Source: Mycolicibacterium sphagni | GTDB taxonomy: Bacteria > Actinomycetota > Actinomycetes > Mycobacteriales > Mycobacteriaceae | Assembly: GCF_013337765.1 (NCBI RefSeq) | Contig: NZ_VBSB01000010.1 | Span: forward strand, 496,001 to 560,000 | DNA length: 64,000 nt | Direction: 5' to 3' | Part shown: in pieces, positions 1 to 8,335 of the stretch | How the letters are laid out: each line of letters starts with the position of its first letter | Position numbering within the stretch: the stretch's first letter is position 1 | The notes under the pieces: model-generated | What the model saw: the letters and a program-made list of their open reading frames with translations, nothing else | Databases searched by the model: none | Told to the model about the DNA's origin: nothing | Position numbers and translations under genes: made by a program

Positions 1-33
1 CGTATCCAAACCTGGGATGGTCGCTGAAGTCAT
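1..33 (-). CDS. pckA: Phosphoenolpyruvate carboxykinase (GTP), N-terminal 11 codons only
   Basis: Reverse-strand ATG at 33-31 opens MTSATIPGLDT, which matches the remembered N-terminus of mycobacterial GTP-dependent PckA (Rv0211). An AGGAG Shine-Dalgarno lies at 46-42, 8 nt upstream. The enzyme converts oxaloacetate and GTP to phosphoenolpyruvate in gluconeogenesis, which matters for growth on fatty acids and cholesterol. It follows the Rv0209/Rv0210-type genes, as in M. tuberculosis. Only 11 residues are visible, so identification rests on this short match plus synteny. Confidence 0.8.
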   Translation of the reverse strand, partial: MTSATIPGLDT

Positions 34-80
34 CGCTAAATCTCCTGCTTATTTTCTATGGCCAGGACGCAGTCCGGATT

Positions 81-137
81 CCGCGTCAAGACGCGGTCCT
101 CCCTGAAAAGTAGGTTAACGCGGGTGAGATACCCGCG
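81..137. promoter_or_regulatory. Two inverted repeats in the pckA upstream region
   Basis: CCGCGT (81-86) pairs with ACGCGG (91-96) across CAAG. CGCGGGT (119-125) pairs with ACCCGCG (131-137) across GAGAT. Both repeats are perfect and lie 48-104 nt upstream of the pckA start. They could be operators, leader hairpins or part of termination of the preceding gene; there is no U tract. The sequence alone does not decide which. Confidence 0.45.
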
Positions 138-179
138 GTTAATCGGGATTATGTCCGATCACTCACAGGAACGATTCAG

Positions 180-199
180 AAAGCCATAATCGGGGCTTT
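180..199 (-). terminator. Weak hairpin directly after the GTPase-like gene
   Basis: AAAGCC (180-185) and GGCTTT (194-199) form a 6-bp stem with an 8-nt loop. On the reverse strand it begins right after the stop codon at 202-200. The stem is short and lacks a clear U run, so termination is a guess. Confidence 0.3.
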
Positions 200-1591
200 T
201 CATCGATTCAGTTCGGCCCGCACCGCCATCAAGGCCCTCTCGATCGCCGCCGCGCGCCGGTCCCGGATCGCGGCGGCGCGTGCCCGCAGCACCCCGTATT
301 CGCGGATTTCCCGGTCGATCCGGGCGATCGCGGCCTCCATATCGGCGCCCTCGAGAGCGTCACGTTCGGCCGCCGCCCGGCCCCATGCCGCCTCCGCGGC
401 CAGCACGCGGGTGGCCACCCACTCCTCGGTGGCGGTACGCAGCGCGGTCGTGATCTCCGTCACCCAGCGGTCCAGCAGGGCCCGGTCGTGGAGCAGCCCG
501 CGGACACCGACCACCCACAGCGCCGCCGCGAGCCCCACCACCGCACCACCGATGGCACCGCCGATCGCCCACTGCGGAGCCAGGTCGGCGAGCAGGCGGC
601 TCAGCGTCAATGCGATACCGAGCCCGAAGCCCGCCCCCAGCAGCATCGTCAACCGGGTCTCCACACCGCGTGACCGCAGCGGTGCTACCCCCACCTCGAC
701 CACCGGGCACGACGCGAGCGCGGGCTCGACCGCCAGCCCCAGCTGCTCGCCGACATCGGCCAGCTGCCGCACAGTCTCCTGCTGCACGTCGCTGCTTACC
801 TCGACGGCCCGGCGCCGCATCTCGTCGGTGACGCCGCCGAGCCGGCGTCGGGTCATCGTGGCCACGTCCTCCTGCAGCGCGGTGCGCGCCGTCGCACACC
901 GGGCGCGCGCGAAATAGGACAACTGGACACGGGCCTGCTGAATCTGGCTGCGTACGGCGATGGTTCGTTCCGGCCTGTCCAGCCGAAACCGGCGCAGCTG
1001 GGCGGCGCGCTGCTCGCGTAGCGCAGCCAGCCGGGCTTCCCCGCCGGCATCCTCGACGTCCCCATCCAGTCTGCGATAACCGGAGATCAGTCGAGTTTCC
1101 CACGCCCGCAACCGATTTCGTCGGTCCAGCGTGTCATCGGCGAGCGTGGCGGTCAGCGCCGCGACGAGTTCGTCGACGACAGGTGGGCCCAGGTCCGGTG
1201 CGGCCGCGGCACCCACCCAGACCATGTCGCCGTAGCGGGCAGCCCGCTCGATCAGCAGCGCCCGGTCGGCGTCGAGGACATCCCGCCAGGTGCGGTGCAC
1301 GTCGATCTTGGACACCACTCCGATCACCGCGTCGGTGTCAGCGGCCACGACGTCCAGCAGCGCACAGTCCGATTCGGCCAGCGGCGCGGTTGCCGAGACC
1401 ACGAACACGACCGCGGCGGGGGCCTCGCCCGCCGCGAGTTCGTCGGCTTCGAGCACGCTGCGGCCGGGCAGCCGGTGCCGAAGAGCGGCGACGACGCTGC
1501 TGGTACCGGCCAGCCACGGGCCGGCGACCACCACGACGTCTCGGCGGATGATCGACGGCGGCGCCAGGCAGGCGTCGATGGTCTCGGTCAT
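200..1591 (-). CDS. Dynamin-like GTPase-fold membrane protein with degenerate P-loop (Rv0210 type)
   Basis: 463 residues starting MTETIDACLAPP. The start was chosen because ATG at 1591 overlaps the upstream stop as ATGA. A P-loop-like GPWLAGTS (24-31) lacks the usual Lys, and a G4-like SKID sits at 94-97; only about 65 residues separate them, so the switch regions look lost. Helical segments with Arg-rich heptads follow, then a glycine-rich double transmembrane hairpin around 315-365 and a C-terminal helical tail. This layout recalls dynamin-superfamily proteins. It is translationally coupled to the next upstream gene and precedes pckA. GTP hydrolysis is doubtful; the role is unknown. Confidence 0.75.
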   Translation of the reverse strand: MTETIDACLAPPSIIRRDVVVVAGPWLAGTSSVVAALRHRLPGRSVLEADELAAGEAPAAVVFVVSATAPLAESDCALLDVVAADTDAVIGVVSKIDVHRTWRDVLDADRALLIERAARYGDMVWVGAAAAPDLGPPVVDELVAALTATLADDTLDRRNRLRAWETRLISGYRRLDGDVEDAGGEARLAALREQRAAQLRRFRLDRPERTIAVRSQIQQARVQLSYFARARCATARTALQEDVATMTRRRLGGVTDEMRRRAVEVSSDVQQETVRQLADVGEQLGLAVEPALASCPVVEVGVAPLRSRGVETRLTMLLGAGFGLGIALTLSRLLADLAPQWAIGGAIGGAVVGLAAALWVVGVRGLLHDRALLDRWVTEITTALRTATEEWVATRVLAAEAAWGRAAAERDALEGADMEAAIARIDREIREYGVLRARAAAIRDRRAAAIERALMAVRAELNR

Positions 1592-2484
1592 TCCAGTGGC
1601 TCCGCGACCCCGCCGGCCCGCTCCCATAACCGCAGCGAGCCGCGGACGATATCGGCACCGCAGCAGCGGTGCAGCGGCGACACCGGCCCCCGGGAGTACC
1701 GCTGCCAGGTGATCGCGCGCCGCAGATGCGCCGCCGTGGTGACGCCGTCGTCCACCGTCATCCCGGCGGCGCGCACGACCTCGATGGCCGCTGCCATTCT
1801 GGCGTCGACCTGCTGGTCAGACTCCGCAGCGTTGGCCGTTGTCAGGCGTTGGTAGCGCACCGGGGCGGCGGCCGCGTCGATCCCGGCGAGCAGCCCGTCC
1901 ACCGCGCTGGCGCGCCGCAGCGCGGCCACCAGCCCGGCCCGGTCGGCGCCCTCGCGCAACGCCAGCACGCCGTGCGCGATGCCGAACAGGTCGAGCTGGG
2001 TGAGCAGTCGCTGCCGGGTCGCCTGGGACAACCGGTGGGCGGTGGCGGTGAACCGGTCGGTCGAGCCGACATCGGCCGGATCGGTGGTCAGCACCCGCAG
2101 CGCACCGACCAGCTCGTCGTCGACGACGGTGTCGTCCACAGCGGCGACCGCAGCCAGCCCGGCCAGGGGGTAGAAGGGGACGCCGGTGAGATCGCGCAGC
2201 CGCCGGCAGCGTGCAGCGGCTGCGGCGAGCGGTCCCTCGCCGCCGAAGCCGGCCAGGTCCGCTTTGTTGAGGACCGCGACGACCGGCCGGGGTGGTTGCG
2301 CCAGTGCACGCCGGTCCTCGGGTTTCGGCGCTTCGGCCAGCACGTAGATATCGAGGTCCGCGAGCTCGGACGGACCGGCAATCACCACACCCGCCCCACG
2401 CAACACTCGGGTCACTGTGCGCCTGCCGCACCCCGGGCGACCAGCGACTTTGACCCGCACAGGCAGCCTCACCACACCGCACAT
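1588..2484 (-). CDS. Minimal GTPase-like protein (Rv0209 type)
   Basis: 298 residues from ATG 2484. An upstream in-frame start at 2601 would run into the trmB start region, so the shorter form is preferred, although no strong Shine-Dalgarno is visible. GRPGCGRRT at 15-23 resembles a P-loop with the Lys replaced by Arg. NKAD at 73-76 is a good G4 motif. The rest is helix-rich with many Arg-Ala heptads. It ends in an ATGA overlap with the Rv0210-type gene, so the two probably act together. Function is unknown. Confidence 0.7.
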   Translation of the reverse strand: MCGVVRLPVRVKVAGRPGCGRRTVTRVLRGAGVVIAGPSELADLDIYVLAEAPKPEDRRALAQPPRPVVAVLNKADLAGFGGEGPLAAAAARCRRLRDLTGVPFYPLAGLAAVAAVDDTVVDDELVGALRVLTTDPADVGSTDRFTATAHRLSQATRQRLLTQLDLFGIAHGVLALREGADRAGLVAALRRASAVDGLLAGIDAAAAPVRYQRLTTANAAESDQQVDARMAAAIEVVRAAGMTVDDGVTTAAHLRRAITWQRYSRGPVSPLHRCCGADIVRGSLRLWERAGGVAEPLE

Positions 2485-2577
2485 GCTGGCATCGGCCCGC
2501 CTGTGGCGGTAGCCACTACCAGGAGTAGGCAACTGTTGGGTATCAATCTGCACCACGGTGCGGGTCTGCAGGAGTTG

Positions 2578-3342
2578 ATGAGCGACCATGGACGGATGCA
2601 TGTGCAGCGCCAGGGTGGGTCAACCACGCCCGATGCCGTCGCCACGCATCCGTATCCCCGGATCACGAGCTTCCGGTCGCGCCGCTCAGCGCTGACCGAA
2701 GCCCAGCAGGAAGTGTGGGATCGGCTGTGGCCGCAGCTGGGCACCCAGGCGCGCGTCGACGGCGAACCGGCCCCACACCTGGACACCACCGCGTGGTTCG
2801 GCCGCCAGGCACCCGTCGTCCTGGAGATCGGCTGCGGCACCGGCACCTCGACCCTCGGGATGTCCATGACCGAACCGGACATCGACGTGGTGGCCGTCGA
2901 GGTCTACCGGCGCGGTCTGGCACAACTGCTCAGCGCCGTCGACCGCGAGGGCGTGACCAATATCCGGCTGGTGCGCGGGGATGCCGTCGACGTGCTCGAG
3001 CACATGTTCGCCACTGGCGAGCTGACCGGGGCGCGGGTGTTCTTCCCCGATCCGTGGCCCAAATCCCGCCACCACAAGCGCCGGCTGCTGCAGCCGAGCA
3101 CGATCGCCCTCATCGCCGACCGGCTGCGCCCGGGCGGGGTGCTGCACGCGGCCACCGACCATGCGGGTTACGCCGAACAGATCGCCGAAGCCGGCGACGC
3201 CGAACCGCTCCTGCAGCGCGTGCAGCCCGGTGATCAGCTGCCGATCTCGGTGCAGCGCCCGACCACCAAATACGAGACGAAGGCCCGTCACGCAGGCAGC
3301 GCGGTGACCGAACTCGTGTGGTTGAAACGACGCCGGGGATGA
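2578..3342 (+). CDS. trmB: tRNA (guanine-N7)-methyltransferase TrmB
   Basis: 254 residues. It methylates G46 of tRNA with S-adenosylmethionine in the cytoplasm. The SAM-binding motif LEIGCGTGTSTL lies at 82-93, and the family signature FFPDPWPKSRHHKRR at 155-169. The unconserved N-terminus resembles the extension in M. tuberculosis Rv0208c. AGGAG at 2570-2574 is only 3 nt from the ATG, so the exact start is uncertain; ATG 2596 is the alternative. It is followed after 7 nt by the NYN gene and then mmpL3, the M. tuberculosis order. Confidence 0.93.
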   Translation: MSDHGRMHVQRQGGSTTPDAVATHPYPRITSFRSRRSALTEAQQEVWDRLWPQLGTQARVDGEPAPHLDTTAWFGRQAPVVLEIGCGTGTSTLGMSMTEPDIDVVAVEVYRRGLAQLLSAVDREGVTNIRLVRGDAVDVLEHMFATGELTGARVFFPDPWPKSRHHKRRLLQPSTIALIADRLRPGGVLHAATDHAGYAEQIAEAGDAEPLLQRVQPGDQLPISVQRPTTKYETKARHAGSAVTELVWLKRRRG

Positions 3343-3349
3343 GACGACG

Positions 3350-4042
3350 ATGAGTGTGATGGAAGACGCCGAAGCCGCCCCGGCGCTGCCTGACGGCGAC
3401 GATCAGGTGGTGAGCCCGACGGTTCAGCGGGTACTTCTGGTCTGGGATGCGCCCAACCTGGACATGGGGCTGGGTTCCATCCTCGGCGGTCGCCCAACGG
3501 CCGCACACCGGCCGCGGTTCGACGCACTGGGACGCTGGTTGTTGACCCGCACCGCCGAACTGTCGGCCGGCCACCCGGAGATCTCGGTGGAACCGGAGGC
3601 GACCGTGTTCACCAATATCGCGCCCGGCAGCGCAGACGTCGTCCGCCCCTGGGTGGAGGCCCTGCGCAACGTCGGCTTCGCGGTCTTCGCCAAACCGAAG
3701 GTGGACGAGGACAGCGACGTCGACTCCGACATGCTGGCCCACATCGAACTGCGCCGCAGCGAGGGACTGGCCGCCGTGCTGGTCGCGTCGGCCGACGGGC
3801 AGGCGTTCCGCGCCCCGCTGGAGGACATCGCCAAGGCGGGCACCCCCGCCTACGTGCTCGGATTTCGCGAACATGCCAGCTGGGCATTAGCGTCGGATAC
3901 CTTGGAGTTCGTCGACCTTGAGGACATTCCTGGTGTTTTCCGAGAGCCGCTGCCGCGAATCGGCCTAGATTCGCTACCAGAGCAAGGGGCGTGGCTGCAA
4001 CCGTTCCGGCCGTTGTCCTCGCTACTGACATCGCGCGTGTAG
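3350..4042 (+). CDS. NYN-domain (PIN-like) putative ribonuclease (Rv0207c type)
   Basis: 230 residues starting 7 nt after trmB. The LVWDAPNLDMG stretch (D33, N36) matches the first acidic motif of NYN/LabA-like nucleases. Later acidic clusters (a VDSDM stretch and ASADGQAF) occupy the expected further metal-site positions. These proteins are predicted Mg-dependent RNases, though none of this subgroup is known to me to be biochemically proven. It lies between trmB and mmpL3 in a conserved order; co-transcription with mmpL3 (45-nt gap) is plausible. Confidence 0.8.
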   Translation: MSVMEDAEAAPALPDGDDQVVSPTVQRVLLVWDAPNLDMGLGSILGGRPTAAHRPRFDALGRWLLTRTAELSAGHPEISVEPEATVFTNIAPGSADVVRPWVEALRNVGFAVFAKPKVDEDSDVDSDMLAHIELRRSEGLAAVLVASADGQAFRAPLEDIAKAGTPAYVLGFREHASWALASDTLEFVDLEDIPGVFREPLPRIGLDSLPEQGAWLQPFRPLSSLLTSRV

Positions 4043-4087
4043 GAGAACCCGATGCGCAGGTCGCCACAGATTTAGTTAGGAGATTAC

Positions 4088-7036
4088 GTGTTCGCCTGGT
4101 GGGGTCGAACTGTGTATCGCTTCCGATACATCGTGATCGCGGTCATGGTCGGGGTGTGCCTCGGCGCCGGCGTGTTCGGGATCAGCCTGGGCAAGCACGT
4201 CACCCAGAGCGGGTTCTACGACGACGGCAGCCAGTCGGTGAAGGCTTCGGTGCTGGCCGACGAGGTCTACGGCCGTGATCGGTCCAGCCACGTCGTCGCC
4301 GTTTTCACCGCCCCCAAGGGCAAGACCGTCGACGACCCGGAATGGTCCAAGAGGATCGTCGACGAACTGAATCAGGTGGTCGCCGACCATCCCGACCAGA
4401 TGCTGCCCTGGGCCGGCTACCTCAAGGCGCCGACCCTGCCCGCCGTCCAGAAGCTTGCGACCGACGACAAGACCCGCACGTTCGTGACGATGCCGCTCAA
4501 GGGCGATAACGACGACACCATCCTGAACAACTTCAAGATCGTCCAGCCCGACCTGCAGAAGCTGGACGACGGCAAGGTGGAACTGGCCGGGCTACAGCCG
4601 GTGGCCAGCGAGCTGACCGGCACCATCGGCAAGGATCAGCAGCGCGCCGAAGTGCTGGCACTGCCGCTGGTCGCGGTGGTGCTGTTCTTCGTCTTCGGCG
4701 GTGTGGTCGCCGCCTGCCTTCCGGCCATGGTCGGTGGGTTGTCCATCCTGGGTTCGCTGGGCATCCTGCGGCTGATCTCGCTGTTCGCCCCCGTGCACTT
4801 CTTCGCTCAACCTGTCGTCACCCTGATCGGTCTCGGTATCGCGATCGACTACGGCCTGTTCGTGGTGAGCCGGTTCCGAGAGGAACTCGCCGAGGGCTAC
4901 GACACCGAAGCCGCGATCCGGCGCACCGTGATGACCGCGGGCCGGACGGTGGCGTTCTCCGCGGTCCTGATCGCAGCCTCGCTGGCCGGCCTGCTGCTCT
5001 TCCCCCAGGGCTTCCTGACGTCGTTGACCTACGCGGGTATCGCCTCGGTGATGCTGGCCGCGATCCTGTCGATCACCGTTCTGCCCGCGGTGCTGAGCAT
5101 TCTGGGTCCCAACGTCGACGCGCTCGGTGTCCGCACGCTGCTGCGGGTGCCGTTCTTCCGGAACTGGAAGCCGATGCGCGTGTACCTGGAGTGGCTGGCC
5201 AACAAGCTGCAGAAGACCCAGACTCGCGAGCAGGTCGAGAAGGGATTCTGGGGCAAGCTCGTCAACATGGTCATGAAGCGGCCGATTCTGTTCGCGCTGC
5301 CGATCGTGATCATCATGATCTTGCTGATCATCCCACTCGGCAAGTTGACCCTCGGCGGATTCAGCGAAAAGTATTTGCCCCCAACGAATTCCGTGCGCCA
5401 GGCGCAGGAGGATTTCGACAGGACCTTCCCCGGTTTCCGCACCGAGCAGATGACGCTGGTGATCCAGAACGCCTCGCCGGCGCAGATCGAACAGATCACC
5501 CAGCAAGCCAACGCCATCACCGGATTCACCGGGCAGTGGACGCCGCGCACCGCCACCGACGAGGGCACCAAAGACCCGAATGTCACCGTCATCCAGAACG
5601 GACTACAGGTCCGCAATGACGCGCCCCAGAAGATCAAGGACCTGCGCGCAATCCCACCGCCCAAGGGCGTGACCATCTGGGTAGGCGGCACCCCGGCGCT
5701 GGAGCAGGACAGCATCCACAGCCTGCTCGACAAGGGGCCATTGATGGTGCTGATCTTGATCACCACCACGACGATCCTGATGTTCCTGGCCTTCGGATCG
5801 TTGGTGCTGCCGATCAAGGCTGCGCTGATGAGCGCGCTGACGCTCGGTTCGACCATGGGCGTGCTGACGTGGATATTCGTCGACGGCCATTTGTCGAAGT
5901 ATCTGAATTTCACCCCGACACCACTGACCGCACCAGTGATCGGGCTCATCATCGCGGTCATCTACGGCCTGTCGACCGACTACGAGGTGTTCCTGGTGTC
6001 TCGTATGGTCGAGGCCAGGGAACGCGGGATGTCGACCGCCGAGGCCATCCGGATCGGTACCGCAACGACCGGACGCATCATCACGGCGGCCGCGTTGGTC
6101 CTGATCGTGGTGGCCGGCGCCTTCGCCTTCTCCGATCTGGTGATGATGAAGTATCTGGCGTTCGGCCTGATCACCGCGCTGGTCTTGGACGCGACGATCA
6201 TCCGAATGTTCCTGGTGCCCGCTGTCATGAAGCTGCTGGGTGACGACTGCTGGTGGGCACCGCGCTGGATGAAGCGGCTACAGGTCAAGCTCGGCCTCGG
6301 CGAGATCCACCTGCCCGACGAGCGCAAGCGCCCGATCGTGCGTGAGTCCGACGCCGCACTGGTTGGCGCGGGCGCGCCCGTCTCGGCGGCGCGCCGCCCG
6401 GCGCACGACCCGACCCATCCCGTCGAGGGCCGGGCGATGCCTCGGGTGGTCGGCCGCGCCGAGTACCGCACACCGCCGCCGCAGGATCCGCCGTCGGCGG
6501 CTGGTACCGCCCGGATGCCGGACGCACCGGCCGACACGACCGTCCCCGCGAATGACGCACCCACCACCCGGTTCTCGGTGGCCAGGAACGCCGTCAAGAA
6601 CGCGGTGAACACCGCGACGTCGGCGGCCCGGTCGAACCGTCCGCCTGCCCCGCCGGCACCGGACCGGGAGATCGAGTCGTGGCTCGGCGAGCTGCGGGGC
6701 AAGCCGGGTACGCCCGGCACGCCCGGTGCTCCGACTCCCCCGCCACCGCCGTCGGCCGAACCGACCACGGTGTTGCCACCGCCGGAGGATGCCACCACCG
6801 CGATCCCGGCCCCACGCGATCCCGACGCGACCGAAGAGGTACCACCGTCGATCAGCGCCGAGGAGACTCGCGCGATCCCGGTCAGCCGGCCCGAACCGGG
6901 TGACTCCGAGGTGGCCACCGAGAAGCTGAACTCACGCGGCAAGAAAGAGGGCGACGAGCCCGACGAGCAGCGTCGCCGTGGCACCGGCGGTGGGGTCAGC
7001 GCCGCCGATCTGCTGCGCCGCGAGGGCCGCCTCTAG
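4088..7036 (+). CDS. mmpL3: Trehalose monomycolate flippase MmpL3
   Basis: 982 residues. An essential inner-membrane RND transporter that moves trehalose monomycolate to the periplasm for mycolic acid assembly; binding of haem from Rv0203 has also been reported. The start is GTG 4088 with AGGAG at 4078-4082. The protein begins MFAWWGRTVYRFRYI, nearly the M. tuberculosis sequence. Two proton-relay Asp-Tyr pairs are visible, D254/Y255 (AIDYGLF) and D631/Y632 (STDYEVF), in two transmembrane bundles separated by periplasmic domains. Residues from about 735 on form a Pro-rich cytoplasmic tail ending SAADLLRREGRL. Confidence 0.98.
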   Translation: MFAWWGRTVYRFRYIVIAVMVGVCLGAGVFGISLGKHVTQSGFYDDGSQSVKASVLADEVYGRDRSSHVVAVFTAPKGKTVDDPEWSKRIVDELNQVVADHPDQMLPWAGYLKAPTLPAVQKLATDDKTRTFVTMPLKGDNDDTILNNFKIVQPDLQKLDDGKVELAGLQPVASELTGTIGKDQQRAEVLALPLVAVVLFFVFGGVVAACLPAMVGGLSILGSLGILRLISLFAPVHFFAQPVVTLIGLGIAIDYGLFVVSRFREELAEGYDTEAAIRRTVMTAGRTVAFSAVLIAASLAGLLLFPQGFLTSLTYAGIASVMLAAILSITVLPAVLSILGPNVDALGVRTLLRVPFFRNWKPMRVYLEWLANKLQKTQTREQVEKGFWGKLVNMVMKRPILFALPIVIIMILLIIPLGKLTLGGFSEKYLPPTNSVRQAQEDFDRTFPGFRTEQMTLVIQNASPAQIEQITQQANAITGFTGQWTPRTATDEGTKDPNVTVIQNGLQVRNDAPQKIKDLRAIPPPKGVTIWVGGTPALEQDSIHSLLDKGPLMVLILITTTTILMFLAFGSLVLPIKAALMSALTLGSTMGVLTWIFVDGHLSKYLNFTPTPLTAPVIGLIIAVIYGLSTDYEVFLVSRMVEARERGMSTAEAIRIGTATTGRIITAAALVLIVVAGAFAFSDLVMMKYLAFGLITALVLDATIIRMFLVPAVMKLLGDDCWWAPRWMKRLQVKLGLGEIHLPDERKRPIVRESDAALVGAGAPVSAARRPAHDPTHPVEGRAMPRVVGRAEYRTPPPQDPPSAAGTARMPDAPADTTVPANDAPTTRFSVARNAVKNAVNTATSAARSNRPPAPPAPDREIESWLGELRGKPGTPGTPGAPTPPPPPSAEPTTVLPPPEDATTAIPAPRDPDATEEVPPSISAEETRAIPVSRPEPGDSEVATEKLNSRGKKEGDEPDEQRRRGTGGGVSAADLLRREGRL

Positions 7037-7052
7037 TCCGAGTCAGAACTCA

Positions 7053-7080
7053 GAGCGAGGATCCGGCCGGAATTTCGCTC
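7053..7080. terminator. Candidate bidirectional terminator between mmpL3 and the AI-2E permease gene
   Basis: GAGCGA (7053-7058) pairs with TCGCTC (7075-7080) around an inner palindrome TCCGGCCGGA (7062-7071). It lies in the 67-nt gap between two converging genes, which suits a shared terminator. No U tract is present, as is common in mycobacteria. Confidence 0.5.
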
Positions 7081-7103
7081 CCAATTCTGGATCGACGCCT
7101 GGA

Positions 7104-8255
7104 CTAGTCCTGCTTGCGTTTGGGCGGCACGACATCTGGTTCGGAGTCGATGACGACGCCGTCCAGCGCCTCGAGTTCGGCGGCCTCTTCGGCCGGGTCG
7201 TCGGCCACCAGCACCCGGATCGAGCTGTTGAGGAAGGCCACCAACGGCACCGCCAGCAGGGCGCCGACGATGCCGGCCAGCACGCCACCACCGGCGATCG
7301 CCAGCACGATCGCCAGCGGATGGATCGACACGGCGCGACCCATCACCAGCGGCTGCAGGATATGGGCCTCCAGCTGCTGCACCGCGATGATCAGCCCCAG
7401 CGTGATCAGGGCGTACACGACACCCTTGGCCAACAGCGCCACCACGACGGCGAGGAATCCGGTGATGATCGCACCGACCAGCGGGATGAAGGCGCCGAGG
7501 AAGACCAGCGAGGCCAGCGGCAGTGCCAGCGGGATGCCCATGATCGCCAGGCCCGTGCCGATGCCGACCGCGTCCACCAGCGCCACCAGGAAGGTGGCCC
7601 GCACGTAGCCGATCAGCGAGCCGAACCCGGCGCGCCCGGCGTCGCGCACCCGTTCCCGGGTCGACGACGGGACGATCTTGGTGACGAACCCGTAGATGTT
7701 GCGGCCACCGTGCAACAAGAAGATCAGCGTGAAGAACACCAGCAGCGCGCCGGTGAGGATCTCGGTGAGAGTGGCCGCCGTCGACAACGCACCGGTGGTC
7801 AGCTTCTCCTGGTTGTCGCGCAGCGCCTTGATCGCAGTGTTGCCCGCATTGTCGATCTGCTCGCGACTCAGGTGCGCGGGCCCCTCGATGAGCCATCGAC
7901 GGAGGGTGTCGATGCTGTGCGTGACTTGCTCCACCAGCCCCGGCAGACCCGAAACAAATTGGCTCACAACGAAAGTCATGATCCCGCCGAACAACGCGAT
8001 GCCGGCGAGGATGACCAACGCCACCGCGCCACCGCGCGGTGCCCCGCGGCGGTCGAGCCAGTCGACGGCCGGCAACAGCAGCGCGGCCAGCATGGTCGCC
8101 AGCGCTATCGGAACGACGATGACCTGGAGGCGTTGCACGATCAGCAACAGCGCCAGGATCGCGGTGGCGATCACCAGCAGACGCCATGACCACGCTGCGG
8201 CTTTGCGGACGAGGGGGTCGACGGATTCGTCGTCCGAGGCTCGGGTCGCCGGCAT
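7104..8255 (-). CDS. AI-2E/PerM-family permease (Rv0205 type)
   Basis: 383 residues from ATG 8255 (MPATRASDD); a longer in-frame start at 8306 adds a poorly conserved leader. It has about eight hydrophobic segments with the central long loop typical of UPF0118 proteins (after the WLDRRGAPRGG stretch) and a conserved late pair of helices. Family members transport small molecules or act as Na+/H+ antiporters; substrates are mostly unproven. It converges on mmpL3 and is divergent from the LPG-synthase-type gene. The acidic C-terminal tail ends KRKQD. Confidence 0.85.
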   Translation of the reverse strand: MPATRASDDESVDPLVRKAAAWSWRLLVIATAILALLLIVQRLQVIVVPIALATMLAALLLPAVDWLDRRGAPRGGAVALVILAGIALFGGIMTFVVSQFVSGLPGLVEQVTHSIDTLRRWLIEGPAHLSREQIDNAGNTAIKALRDNQEKLTTGALSTAATLTEILTGALLVFFTLIFLLHGGRNIYGFVTKIVPSSTRERVRDAGRAGFGSLIGYVRATFLVALVDAVGIGTGLAIMGIPLALPLASLVFLGAFIPLVGAIITGFLAVVVALLAKGVVYALITLGLIIAVQQLEAHILQPLVMGRAVSIHPLAIVLAIAGGGVLAGIVGALLAVPLVAFLNSSIRVLVADDPAEEAAELEALDGVVIDSEPDVVPPKRKQD

Positions 8256-8322
8256 GCGGCCAAGCGTAACCGGCAGGAGCGGACATCCCGCGCCGAACAC
8301 CGTCAAGACCAGCCCGGACAGT

Positions 8323-8328
8323 TAGTCT
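8323..8328 (+). promoter_or_regulatory. -10 element for a leaderless transcript
   Basis: TAGTCT fits the mycobacterial TANNNT -10 consensus and ends 7 nt before the GTG at 8336. The predicted transcription start coincides with the start codon, and no Shine-Dalgarno is present, so leaderless translation is expected. Confidence 0.5.
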
Positions 8329-8335
8329 GAACTGC

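Noticed and set aside
1669..2577. Long plus-strand extension of trmB
   Set aside because: It lies opposite the Rv0209-type gene and has low-complexity shadow composition; the TrmB fold starts after 2578.
4592..5961. Long minus-strand frames opposite mmpL3
   Set aside because: They are antisense shadows with Gln/Arg/His-rich composition, caused by GC-biased third codon positions.
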